A stretch of DNA of 12,725 nucleotides from an uncultured bacterium (lineage in GTDB: Bacteria > Cyanobacteriota > Vampirovibrionia > Gastranaerophilales > Gastranaerophilaceae). Below, one piece after another: positions 7,418 through 12,725 of the stretch. The notes under the pieces were generated by a model. It was not told the origin of the DNA, did not search any database, and worked only from the letters and a program-made list of their open reading frames with translations. Location: assembly GCA_900314375.1 (NCBI GenBank), contig OMVC01000129.1, positions 1 through 12,725 of the forward strand. Reading direction: 5' to 3'. The translations under genes and the position numbers were made by a program. Each line of letters begins with the position of its first letter. Within the stretch, counting starts at the first letter, position 1.

Positions 7418-7852
7418 TTACGTCATTTTGTCGAGTCCCGGCGGAGTCCCCCAACCAAAGAAGTTTTTAACAAATTGATACGCACCATACAAACCTAAAC
7501 CGCCGGCACAGAATTTACTTATACCTTTTGGAGCAAGTAATGCACCAAGTCCCAGAGTAAACGGCACAGCATGATTTACAAGCATAGAGAAGAAACCCTT
7601 GAAATAGCCAATAGGCTCATTAATAAAGCGCTTCCAATTTTGATCAAGTTCGGTTGTAAATGATGCCGTACGGATGCGTTCTTGAACTTTGCTCATTTTG
7701 TCCAAATACATTGAGTTGTTCAAGTAGTATCCTGTCGAAGCCGCATCCTTTTCACTTGCGTAAAGGTCTGATTTTACCTTTCCGAGATAATGCGCATCAT
7801 ATAGTACCATACCGAGGGCAGCAAGCCCCACACCTCTGGAAATTATTCCCAT
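7418..7852 (-). CDS. Hypothetical 144-residue probable membrane protein
   Basis: The family is not recognised. The start codon has AAGGAAG 8 bases upstream, a strong ribosome binding site. Hydrophobic or glycine-rich stretches are seen at about 2-18, 82-107 and 113-130, and a polar, probably helical segment (about 22-78) lies between the first and second. The last two form an AVPFTLGLGALLAP...AGGLGLYGAYQFV pattern suggestive of a membrane hairpin. There is no typical cleavable signal peptide. The gene lies 24 bp after the NP-repeat/HEAT gene and 19 bp before the 97-residue gene, so the three form an operon. It might anchor or cooperate with the large repeat protein at the membrane, but this is inferred only from gene order. 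Confidence 0.75.
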   Translation of the reverse strand: MGIISRGVGLAALGMVLYDAHYLGKVKSDLYASEKDAASTGYYLNNSMYLDKMSKVQERIRTASFTTELDQNWKRFINEPIGYFKGFFSMLVNHAVPFTLGLGALLAPKGISKFCAGGLGLYGAYQFVKNFFGWGTPPGLDKMT

Positions 7853-7876
7853 TTCACACTTCCTTTTATTTGTTTT

Positions 7877-9952
7877 CTACTTTGTTGTCTTTTTTTCTTC
7901 TTTCTTTTCTGTTTTTATTTTCGTTCTTTTATTCGGGTCAATCGGAACTTCTTTTTCTACAGTTTTGCCTGCCATTCTTAACAAAATCTTGTTTGCATCA
8001 ACTGCGTCCATTCCGTATCCGGCTCCTGTTGTTTGGATTTGTTGTAAGATTTGAGCTGTTACTTCATCGCCGTTGCATATTCCGCCATCCAGTGCAGAGA
8101 ATGCTAATAATCTGATTTCTTGTGACGGATCTTGAAGCATCTTATTTATTAAGGCTGTAAGTGCTTTATCATCCTTTCTTGACGGATCTTCATCGAGTCT
8201 TTCATATACAGCTTTGGCACCGTTCAATCGAATGTTCTTATCTTGACTGTTTAATTCGTTTTCCAAACTCATTATATATTGATCAGTCAATTGTACAACA
8301 GTTTTCTTTTCAGTTTTTTTATTTTCTTCGGTTGTTGTATTTGTAACATTTGTATTAGTGCCGTTATTGCCATTATTTCCGTTATTATAACCTAAATTAT
8401 TATAAGGACTCAACGGACTTGCCGGATTTAATAAACCGCCTGCGCCGTACGGATTGTTCGGGTTGTTTGGATCGTACGGACCTCCCGGTCTGTACGGATT
8501 GTTCGGATTGTTAGGATCTGCGCCGTACGGATTGTTTGGATTTGCAGGATCTAATGGTCCCCCGGGTCTGTACGGATTTGCTGGACTTGTCATATTTTCA
8601 GGACTTGTCGGATTTATAGGGCCGTCCGGTCTGAATGGATTATTCGGGTTGGTCGGATCATACGGTCCACCCGGTCTGTACGGGTTATTCGGATTGGTAG
8701 GATCTGCACCATAAGGATTGTTCGGGTTTGTTGGGTCTAGTGCGCCACCCGGTCTGTATGGATTATTTGGATTGCTATAATCATTTGGGTCTACAGGCTG
8801 GAAAGAATTTTTAATAGAAGATTGTCTCATCAAATTTTCCGGTCTGTACGGATTATTCGGATTGGTTGGGTCTAACGGACCGCCCGGACGATACGGATTA
8901 TTAGGATTATTTACATCTGCACCATAAGGATTGTTCGGGTTTGTCGGATCTAACGGTCCTCCCGGTCTGTATGGATTGGCAGAATTATTATAATCATTTG
9001 GATTTACGCCTGTTGCATTTTTGTATTGGTTGTTTGGGTTTGTCGGATCAAACGGTCCACCCGGTCTGTACGGATTGTTCGGATTATTCGGATCTGCTCC
9101 GTACGGATTGTTCGGATTTGCTGAATCTAACGGGCCTCCGGTGCGATATGGATTTGCCGGATTGTTTTTATCATTTGGATTTACCCCTACAGTATTGTTG
9201 TAAGGGCTGTTTTCCGGTTTTGTCGGGTCAAATGCTCCGCCGGGTCTGTATGGATTGTTCGGATTATTCGGATCTGCGCCGTACGGATTATTCGGATTTG
9301 CTGGATCTAATGCCCCTCCGGGTCTGTATGGATTGGCAGGGTTGCTCATATCTTTAGGGTCTGTAGAACCTACTTTATACGGATTGTTTGGATTGGTTGG
9401 GTCAAAAGCTCCTCCGGGTCTATATGGATTATTCGGGTTGTTAGGATCTGCACCGTATGGATTGTTCGGATTTGCAGGGTCTAACATGCCGCCTGCTCTG
9501 TATGGATTGTTCGGATGATTTGGATCTGCCGGATTGTTAGGGTTGAATGGACCGTATGGGCCGTTTACCAATCCGCTCCCGCCATTTTGCCCGTTATTAT
9601 TTAAGCCTTGTCCGTATTGACCTGTATAATAATTTGCCGGATAGCAAGGAGAATTTACGTTATAAGTAGGTGCGGCTGCCCCCGGAGCAGTTACAGACGG
9701 ATTGAAAATTTGGATATTAACTCCGGAAGTGCTTGGCGGAACTTGATAAGATGTCTGAGGTGCCTGAATCTGTGGTTGGGCATACTGCATCTGCGGATAA
9801 TAGTAGGCTTGTGGTATTTGAGTATAAGTATTTTGAGCCGGAATGCAACATTGCTGTTGCGGAACTTGCGCAACAGGCAAACAATTAGCACAATTATAAC
9901 TATTGTTATATTGCGGTGGTATTTGATTTGAATTTGTTCCCAGTGGTTGCAT
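7877..9952 (-). CDS. Asn-Pro-rich tandem-repeat protein with C-terminal HEAT-like domain
   Basis: The 691-residue product has four parts. Residues 1-148 are Q, P, Y and N-rich with four clustered cysteines (C21, C24, C35, C36) and no signal peptide. Residues 149-517 hold six superunits starting near 149, 207, 267, 326, 397 and 459. Each reads roughly NPYRPGG.LDP.NPNNPYGAD, then PNNPYRPGG.(F/Y/L)DPTNPNNPY, then a variable linker. An Asn/Thr-rich linker with charged residues follows (518-551). A helical domain at about 552-662 has a HEAT-like pattern, for example KNIRLNGAKAVYERL (572-586) and QEIRLLAFSAL (611-621), and ends in a lysine-rich tail. The family is unknown; an extended scaffold or protein-binding role is inferred. 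The start has only AGGG about 11 bases upstream, a weak site. It heads a three-gene operon. Confidence 0.85.
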   Translation of the reverse strand: MQPLGTNSNQIPPQYNNSYNCANCLPVAQVPQQQCCIPAQNTYTQIPQAYYYPQMQYAQPQIQAPQTSYQVPPSTSGVNIQIFNPSVTAPGAAAPTYNVNSPCYPANYYTGQYGQGLNNNGQNGGSGLVNGPYGPFNPNNPADPNHPNNPYRAGGMLDPANPNNPYGADPNNPNNPYRPGGAFDPTNPNNPYKVGSTDPKDMSNPANPYRPGGALDPANPNNPYGADPNNPNNPYRPGGAFDPTKPENSPYNNTVGVNPNDKNNPANPYRTGGPLDSANPNNPYGADPNNPNNPYRPGGPFDPTNPNNQYKNATGVNPNDYNNSANPYRPGGPLDPTNPNNPYGADVNNPNNPYRPGGPLDPTNPNNPYRPENLMRQSSIKNSFQPVDPNDYSNPNNPYRPGGALDPTNPNNPYGADPTNPNNPYRPGGPYDPTNPNNPFRPDGPINPTSPENMTSPANPYRPGGPLDPANPNNPYGADPNNPNNPYRPGGPYDPNNPNNPYGAGGLLNPASPLSPYNNLGYNNGNNGNNGTNTNVTNTTTEENKKTEKKTVVQLTDQYIMSLENELNSQDKNIRLNGAKAVYERLDEDPSRKDDKALTALINKMLQDPSQEIRLLAFSALDGGICNGDEVTAQILQQIQTTGAGYGMDAVDANKILLRMAGKTVEKEVPIDPNKRTKIKTEKKEEKKTTK
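8402..9508 (-). repeat. Six in-frame coding superunits of about 174-213 bp
   Basis: The DNA encoding residues 149-517 of the NP-repeat protein is a direct-repeat array. Successive superunit starts are 58, 60, 59, 71 and 62 codons apart, and each contains two related half-units. Indels between units are multiples of three and lie in the variable linkers, so the reading frame is maintained. Codons differ between units, so the array is old or under selection at protein level rather than a recent perfect expansion. Confidence 0.85.
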
Positions 9953-10191
9953 GATACTATTTACCCTACTAATTACATTTATATAAAGTATTTGTTTTGC
10001 GAAAAATTGCTAATTCCTTTATAGATAAGTTACAAAAGTAAACATAAAAACGATGTATACATATACCTTTACGAAATGTAAAATTATATGTAGTAAAGAT
10101 TAATATTTTGTCAAAAAATATTTTATTTAATATTTTATTTGTTATAGTGAATAGAAATGAAACTATGCAAGTAGCAAAGTAAGGGAAAAAG
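9953..10191. other. AT-rich divergent intergenic region
   Basis: This 239-bp region separates the NP-repeat operon (- strand) from the kinase gene (+ strand) and must hold promoters for both. On the - strand, TTGACA (complement of 10109-10114) and TATAAT (complement of 10083-10088) are perfect hexamers but 20 bases apart, which is longer than usual. On the + strand, TATAGT (10143-10148) is a possible -10 without a clear -35. The run ATATTTTATTTAATATTTTATTT near 10117-10140 contains a short direct repeat. I see no gene, riboswitch or terminator here. Confidence 0.4.
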
Positions 10192-11058
10192 ATGCTTCAA
10201 GTTGGAAATAAAAAAGCAGAAACGGCATTAGGCAGCAAAAAAATGTATGTTTCTTCTCCAATTAATCGCAGTGAAAATATTTTAGTCCGTTTAAATAAAA
10301 TTTTTGAAGATGAATTAAAATCAGAAGGTTCAATACTTATCAGTTATACACAAGATGCAATATTAAGACTTGCGCAGTATATATCAGGCCACATTACTCG
10401 TCCGGCATCAATCGGTATAGCAGGTGAAACCGCTAGCGGGAAATCCACAATAACTTTAGATATTATAGATACGATAAATTCTTTTTCGAATGAATTTGAA
10501 CTGGATAATATTATTACAAGAGTAAATACTGATGATTATTATTATGACCGTTCGGAGATGGTAAAAGCGGCAGGGAGTTTTGCGGAGTTTGCAAAGCATT
10601 ATGATTTAGATGTTCCGCAAGCATTGGAACTAGAATTGATGAATAAGCACATCAAAGAATTGCTAAACGGCAATAGCGTATATCTACCGAAATATGACAT
10701 GTCAGGAACGGCAAAAAGGTATGATAACTATACACTGGCAACTCCATCAAAGATAATTATATCAGAGGGATTATTTACCTTAACGGAAAAAATCAGGGGC
10801 GCATTTGATTTCAAAATATATGTAGATGTTAGACACAGCGTTCAAAAGGAAAGATTTTATATAAGAGCCGCAGAAAGAGACTTGGGAGATGGTGCAGATA
10901 CAGTTTATAAAAATGCATCAGACCGGGCTGAAGTTTATATAAGACCTTGCAAAGAAATTGCGGATATTGTATTGTCAGGAGAAGCTGACAGAGCAAGATA
11001 TAAAGCATTTTTAAATAAGATTATTTCAATTATTCAAGAGCGTCATGCAATTGTTTGA
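10192..11058 (+). CDS. Uridine kinase/phosphoribulokinase-family P-loop kinase with N-terminal extension
   Basis: Family members phosphorylate small nucleoside, sugar or cofactor substrates with ATP or GTP. The 288-residue product carries the Walker A motif GETASGKST (78-86), DDYY (114-117) as in uridine kinases, the DVPQALELEL region (140-149) equivalent to the family's DHPDAFD segment, LPKYDMSG (165-172), and the SEGLF strand (191-195). The lid/substrate region has RFYIRAAERD (221-230), followed by RPCKEIADIV (251-260). Compared with a typical uridine kinase of about 210 residues it has about 70 extra N-terminal residues with no clear motif. The ATG is preceded by AAGGG (10181-10185) at 6-base spacing. 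The substrate cannot be told from sequence; uridine/cytidine is one option. It is probably monocistronic, upstream of the tRNA gene. Confidence 0.8.
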   Translation: MLQVGNKKAETALGSKKMYVSSPINRSENILVRLNKIFEDELKSEGSILISYTQDAILRLAQYISGHITRPASIGIAGETASGKSTITLDIIDTINSFSNEFELDNIITRVNTDDYYYDRSEMVKAAGSFAEFAKHYDLDVPQALELELMNKHIKELLNGNSVYLPKYDMSGTAKRYDNYTLATPSKIIISEGLFTLTEKIRGAFDFKIYVDVRHSVQKERFYIRAAERDLGDGADTVYKNASDRAEVYIRPCKEIADIVLSGEADRARYKAFLNKIISIIQERHAIV

Positions 11059-11135
11059 TAAATCAATTTTGAGTAAGTTTTGCAATATTTAACTTTTAAA
11101 CCTTAAAACTATTCAGCTATTCAACATATTTTTAA

Positions 11136-11164
11136 TTGCAAGGTTAATTTTGTTGTGGTATATT
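11136..11164 (+). promoter_or_regulatory. Promoter of the tRNA-Gly gene
   Basis: TTGCAA (11136-11141) and TATATT (11159-11164) have an ideal 17-base spacer. The predicted start near 11171 would give a 5' leader of about 14 bases before the mature tRNA at 11185. Confidence 0.65.
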
Positions 11165-11184
11165 ATGCATGCAAAAGATTTTTT

Positions 11185-11256
11185 GCGGGTGTAGTTCAGT
11201 GGTAGAATGTCTGCTTCCCAAGCAGAAGATCGCCGGTTCGAGCCCGGTCACCCGCT
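11185..11256 (+). tRNA. tRNA-Gly (anticodon CCC)
   Basis: The 72-base sequence folds as a full cloverleaf. The acceptor stem GCGGGTG (11185-11191) pairs with CACCCGC (11249-11255), and the discriminator T (11256) is as expected for bacterial tRNA-Gly. The D arm uses GTTC/GAAT. The anticodon stem TCTGC/GCAGA encloses loop TTCCCAA, with CCC at 11217-11219, so it reads GGG codons. The T arm GCCGG/CCGGT (one G-T pair) has loop TTCGAGC. CCA is not encoded and must be added after transcription. The 3' part, from the T loop on, is duplicated downstream. Confidence 0.95.
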
Positions 11257-11294
11257 AATTTTTTAAAAGTTGTCAAAGGACAACTTTTTTTATT
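11239..11294 (+). repeat. Direct repeat copy 1 (tRNA-Gly 3' end plus terminator)
   Basis: This segment starts inside the T loop, runs through the 3' acceptor strand and the terminator, and recurs at 11432-11488 with a 193-bp offset. The copies differ by one substitution (A11268 versus G11461) and one extra T in the T-run. In position and content it resembles one half of a tRNA-associated integration site (att) or the left end of a segmental duplication. Confidence 0.85.
11265..11291 (+). terminator. Rho-independent terminator of tRNA-Gly
   Basis: A perfect ten-base-pair hairpin, AAAAGTTGTC (11265-11274) with GACAACTTTT (11279-11288) and loop AAAG, begins nine bases after the tRNA and runs into a run of seven T residues ending at 11291. 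Confidence 0.85.
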
Positions 11295-11431
11295 GAGGGT
11301 GACTAGGGTGAGAACCGAAGTTTTGCGGTTCGGCGCAAGCGAGCAAAGGCTGAAGCCGTCGGCGAAATAGTCAAGCGGTCGGCAAGACAAATGAGCCGAC
11401 GCGTAAGCCGTCTACAGCGAGCGTAGCAAGA
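11295..11431 (+). other. G+C-rich, hairpin-rich island between two tRNA-end repeats
   Basis: By hand count about 80 of 138 bases are G or C (58 %), in strong contrast to the AT-rich surroundings. It contains GAACCG/CGGTTC (stem 6, loop 8; about 11311-11330), GGC-TGAA-GCC near 11349-11358, GTCGGC/GCCGAC (11378-11383 with 11395-11400), CTAC/GTAG near 11412-11426, and a repeated AAGCCGTC (11353-11360 and 11405-11412). GGGTGAC near its start (11296-11302) can pair with GTCACCC in the second repeat (about 11440-11446). No open reading frame, promoter or tRNA is convincing. Options are a small mobile-element remnant, a structured RNA or a degenerate tRNA-region duplication. Confidence 0.6.
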
Positions 11432-11488
11432 CGAGCCCGGTCACCCGCTAATTTTTTAAAGGTTGTCAAAGGACAACTTTTTTTTATT
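11432..11488 (+). repeat. Direct repeat copy 2 (tRNA-Gly 3' fragment plus terminator)
   Basis: This is the second copy of the T-loop/acceptor/terminator segment, without the 5' part of a tRNA, so it cannot encode a functional tRNA. The single substitution turns an A-T pair of the terminator stem into a G-T wobble, so the hairpin remains intact. Confidence 0.85.
11458..11485 (+). terminator. Duplicated rho-independent terminator
   Basis: AAAGGTTGTC (11458-11467) pairs with GACAACTTTT (11472-11481), with one G-T wobble and loop AAAG, and the T-run extends to 11485. It would terminate any transcript crossing the G+C-rich island. Confidence 0.75.
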
Positions 11489-11567
11489 TAGTAGGACGGA
11501 TTTAGGTAAAGCCAACCTACTATTCTGTTATCTTCCATTTTATCAAATTGTTTCTGCAACAATGTTT
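11489..11567. other. Short hairpin-bearing spacer downstream of the ADP-ribosyltransferase gene
   Basis: TAGTAGG (11489-11495) and CCTACTA (11516-11522) are inverted repeats around a 20-base loop, with TAGGT/ACCTA as an alternative inner pairing. A second inverted repeat, CAACAAT (11557-11563)/ATTGTTG (11570-11576), overlaps the stop codon of the - strand gene. Neither is followed by a T-run on the - strand, so neither is a clear terminator for that gene. Confidence 0.35.
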
Positions 11568-12725
11568 TTATTGTTGTGGTGTTTGTGAAGTTTTTGTATT
11601 TGTGTCGGCTTTTTCTACTTTTGCTTTGATACGTACAACACTCCCAGGACCCGGTTCATTAATCTCTACAATAGTAATTTTTAAATCTTTATTTAGCAGA
11701 ACTTCTCTTTCTGTGGCAAGTCCTATTGTATCCAAGTAAGTAGCTCCGACGCCTTCGGAAACCTCAAATTCCCAATTTACTTGACGCTCACCCTGCCCTA
11801 CGCCAACGGCAGTACTCATAAACCTGTCATTTATAAAACTTTGTCCTTCAAGTGTTTTTATATCAGAAAGTCGATTAAAATATTTTGGATTTGTTATGGC
11901 ATCTTTTAGAGTAACTCCATCGGCAAATTTTAGGTTGTTGAGAATATCATAATCATCTTCTCTAATAACTTTAATTGATTTTTTTAACGGGTTATTTGAT
12001 AAGTATTCTTCAAGAGCTTTGGCAAGTTCCGGCGCTTTTCCAAGTTGTATATCCAGGAAACCATCTCCTTTGTATTCACCTAAAGCTGTACGTTGGATAG
12101 GGGTCGGATTGCTGTGTAAGGTATGGCTTATCAATGCTGCAATATCATCTTCCATATTTCCCATTCTAATAATTTCTGTAGGTGATAAAAGAGCTCTACA
12201 TCCGAATGCCGCTTTAAGATCTTCTGCTATATTTCCGGTGCATAAAGAATCTATATATTTGCCTTTTCCAAGTGTACAGAAAAACAATATATCTTCTATG
12301 GAGTAACTTTCATTTGCTAAATGTTTTAAATTGAATTGTTTAAAACGAGGATCATCTATTCGTACTCCCTGATCTAAATTTTTTATTCCTATTGAGCCGC
12401 TATGTCTTATTTCTAATCCACAATTATCCAGTTGAGTTGTTATGTTATCTATCAGTTCATTAACTCTTTTATAATTGCCACCGCATTGTTTAAGTAAAAA
12501 TTCTGTACTAAAGTAGCTGTTATTAGTCAATTTTTTAAATTTCATTGCAATGTCAAGTGCGTTTTTATGAATTTTGCCATCTATAGTAGCTAATTCAATT
12601 AATTTATCATCATTACACATGACTCTTGCTTCTTGTAGAGATATCGTAGGTTCTGTATTGCCAACATCTTCGGCTTTCTTTGCTTCTTCGGCTTTCTTCG
12701 CTTCTTCGGCTTTCTTCGCTTCTTC
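11568..12725 (-). CDS. ADP-ribosyltransferase exoenzyme-domain protein (5' partial)
   Basis: The frame is open to the window edge, so the ATG at 12618-12620 is internal and the start lies outside. Of 385 visible residues, 1-20 are EEAKKA repeats (charged helix/coiled coil). About 36-180 is an unrecognised, mostly helical region. About 205-372 resembles the ADPrib_exo_Tox fold. In order it shows ALGEYKGDGFLDI (214-226), the NAD-binding Arg in IKVIRED (R255), the STS-like FMSTA (303-306 region, S304/T305/A306), GATYLD (327-332), and EREVLLNKDLKI with the E339-x-E341 catalytic turn. This is the R-S-E arrangement of C3/VIP2-type enzymes, which transfer ADP-ribose from NAD+ to protein targets. The usual third STS serine is Ala. 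Whether it is a secreted effector cannot be judged, since the N-terminus is missing. Confidence 0.75.
   Translation of the reverse strand, partial: EEAKKAEEAKKAEEAKKAEDVGNTEPTISLQEARVMCNDDKLIELATIDGKIHKNALDIAMKFKKLTNNSYFSTEFLLKQCGGNYKRVNELIDNITTQLDNCGLEIRHSGSIGIKNLDQGVRIDDPRFKQFNLKHLANESYSIEDILFFCTLGKGKYIDSLCTGNIAEDLKAAFGCRALLSPTEIIRMGNMEDDIAALISHTLHSNPTPIQRTALGEYKGDGFLDIQLGKAPELAKALEEYLSNNPLKKSIKVIREDDYDILNNLKFADGVTLKDAITNPKYFNRLSDIKTLEGQSFINDRFMSTAVGVGQGERQVNWEFEVSEGVGATYLDTIGLATEREVLLNKDLKITIVEINEPGPGSVVRIKAKVEKADTNTKTSQTPQQ
12672..12725 (-). repeat. 18-bp tandem repeat encoding EEAKKA, running off the window edge
   Basis: Three copies of an 18-base unit are visible, each encoding Glu-Glu-Ala-Lys-Lys-Ala and nearly identical in DNA (one silent change in the copy nearest the gene body). 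The array touches the end of the window, so the copy number is unknown. The near-identity suggests recent expansion by slippage. Confidence 0.85.

Noticed and set aside
8402..9508. Regularly spaced repeats considered as a CRISPR array
   Set aside because: Units are long, imperfect, nested and in frame within a single protein; spacers are themselves related, and no cas genes are nearby.
8454..9518. Open frames on the + strand encoding GLFG/GSAPYGLFG-like repeats resembling FG-nucleoporin sequences
   Set aside because: They are the antisense reading of the Asn-Pro-rich coding repeat; the repeated codons leave the opposite strand free of stops. They lack ribosome binding sites, and the - strand frame is far longer with a structured C-terminal domain.
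9953..10191. A riboswitch or leader RNA in the divergent region
   Set aside because: No conserved aptamer-like core or strong hairpin with terminator is visible; the stretch is simply AT-rich with weak promoter-like hexamers.
11055..11070. Terminator right at the end of the kinase gene (TTGAT-AA-ATCAA followed by TTTT)
   Set aside because: The stem is five mostly A-T pairs with a two-base loop and only four T residues, too weak to call.
11196..11390. A 64-codon open frame on the - strand ending in a RARTGDLLLGKQ-type sequence
   Set aside because: It is the antisense of the tRNA-Gly gene and its terminator; this peptide type is a familiar false prediction over tRNA genes.
11432..11449. A second tRNA-Gly gene
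   Set aside because: Only the 3' half of the T arm and the acceptor strand are present; the D arm, anticodon arm and matching 5' acceptor strand are missing.
12618..12620. ATG as start of the ADP-ribosyltransferase gene
   Set aside because: The frame continues upstream through an in-frame EEAKKA repeat to the window edge, and no ribosome binding site precedes this ATG.

Overview
The window is AT-rich (by eye about one third G+C) and gene-dense. Murein synthesis is of the meso-diaminopimelate type. No photosynthesis gene or other strong lineage marker is present. The gene style (short AT-rich spacers, clear Shine-Dalgarno sites, asparagine-rich low-complexity proteins) would fit a gut-type non-photosynthetic cyanobacterial relative (Vampirovibrionia/Gastranaerophilales). 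That placement is an inference and is not proven by anything seen here.

Region 1 (1-6164, + strand) is a housekeeping run. It holds the 3' part of a gene for a nucleic-acid-binding-like protein with two copies of a 63-residue-period module, then rimM (16S rRNA maturation), trmD (tRNA m1G37 methyltransferase), a class B penicillin-binding protein (FtsI-like transpeptidase), murE, and a short NagA-like GlcNAc-6-phosphate deacetylase. The order links ribosome/tRNA maturation to murein precursor synthesis, crosslinking and amino-sugar recycling. Two consecutive hairpins at 6216-6299 close it.

Region 2 (6384-7103, + strand) has a stand-alone LuxR-type helix-turn-helix protein and dut (dUTPase), each with its own promoter-like signal.

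Region 3 (9952 down to 7105, - strand) is a three-gene operon of unrecognised function: a 691-residue Asn/Pro/Tyr/Gly-rich protein with six 58-71-residue superunits and a HEAT-like C-terminal domain, a 144-residue probable membrane protein, and a 97-residue protein whose stop codon lies one base from the end of dut.

Region 4 (9953-11488) holds an intergenic divergent region, a P-loop uridine-kinase-family kinase with a long N-terminal extension, and a tRNA-Gly(CCC) gene with a good promoter and terminator. The 3' end of the tRNA and its terminator are repeated about 193 bp downstream. The two copies enclose a G+C-rich (about 58 % by hand count), hairpin-rich island of about 138 bp. This looks like the footprint of integration or duplication at a tRNA 3' end, or a structured RNA.

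Region 5 (11568-12725, - strand) is the 3' part of a gene whose C-terminal domain has the hallmarks of an R-S-E class ADP-ribosyltransferase exoenzyme, preceded by a charged EEAKKA repeat that runs off the window edge.

The parts most worth attention are the ADP-ribosyltransferase, the tRNA-flanking duplication with its G+C-rich island, and the NP-repeat/HEAT operon.
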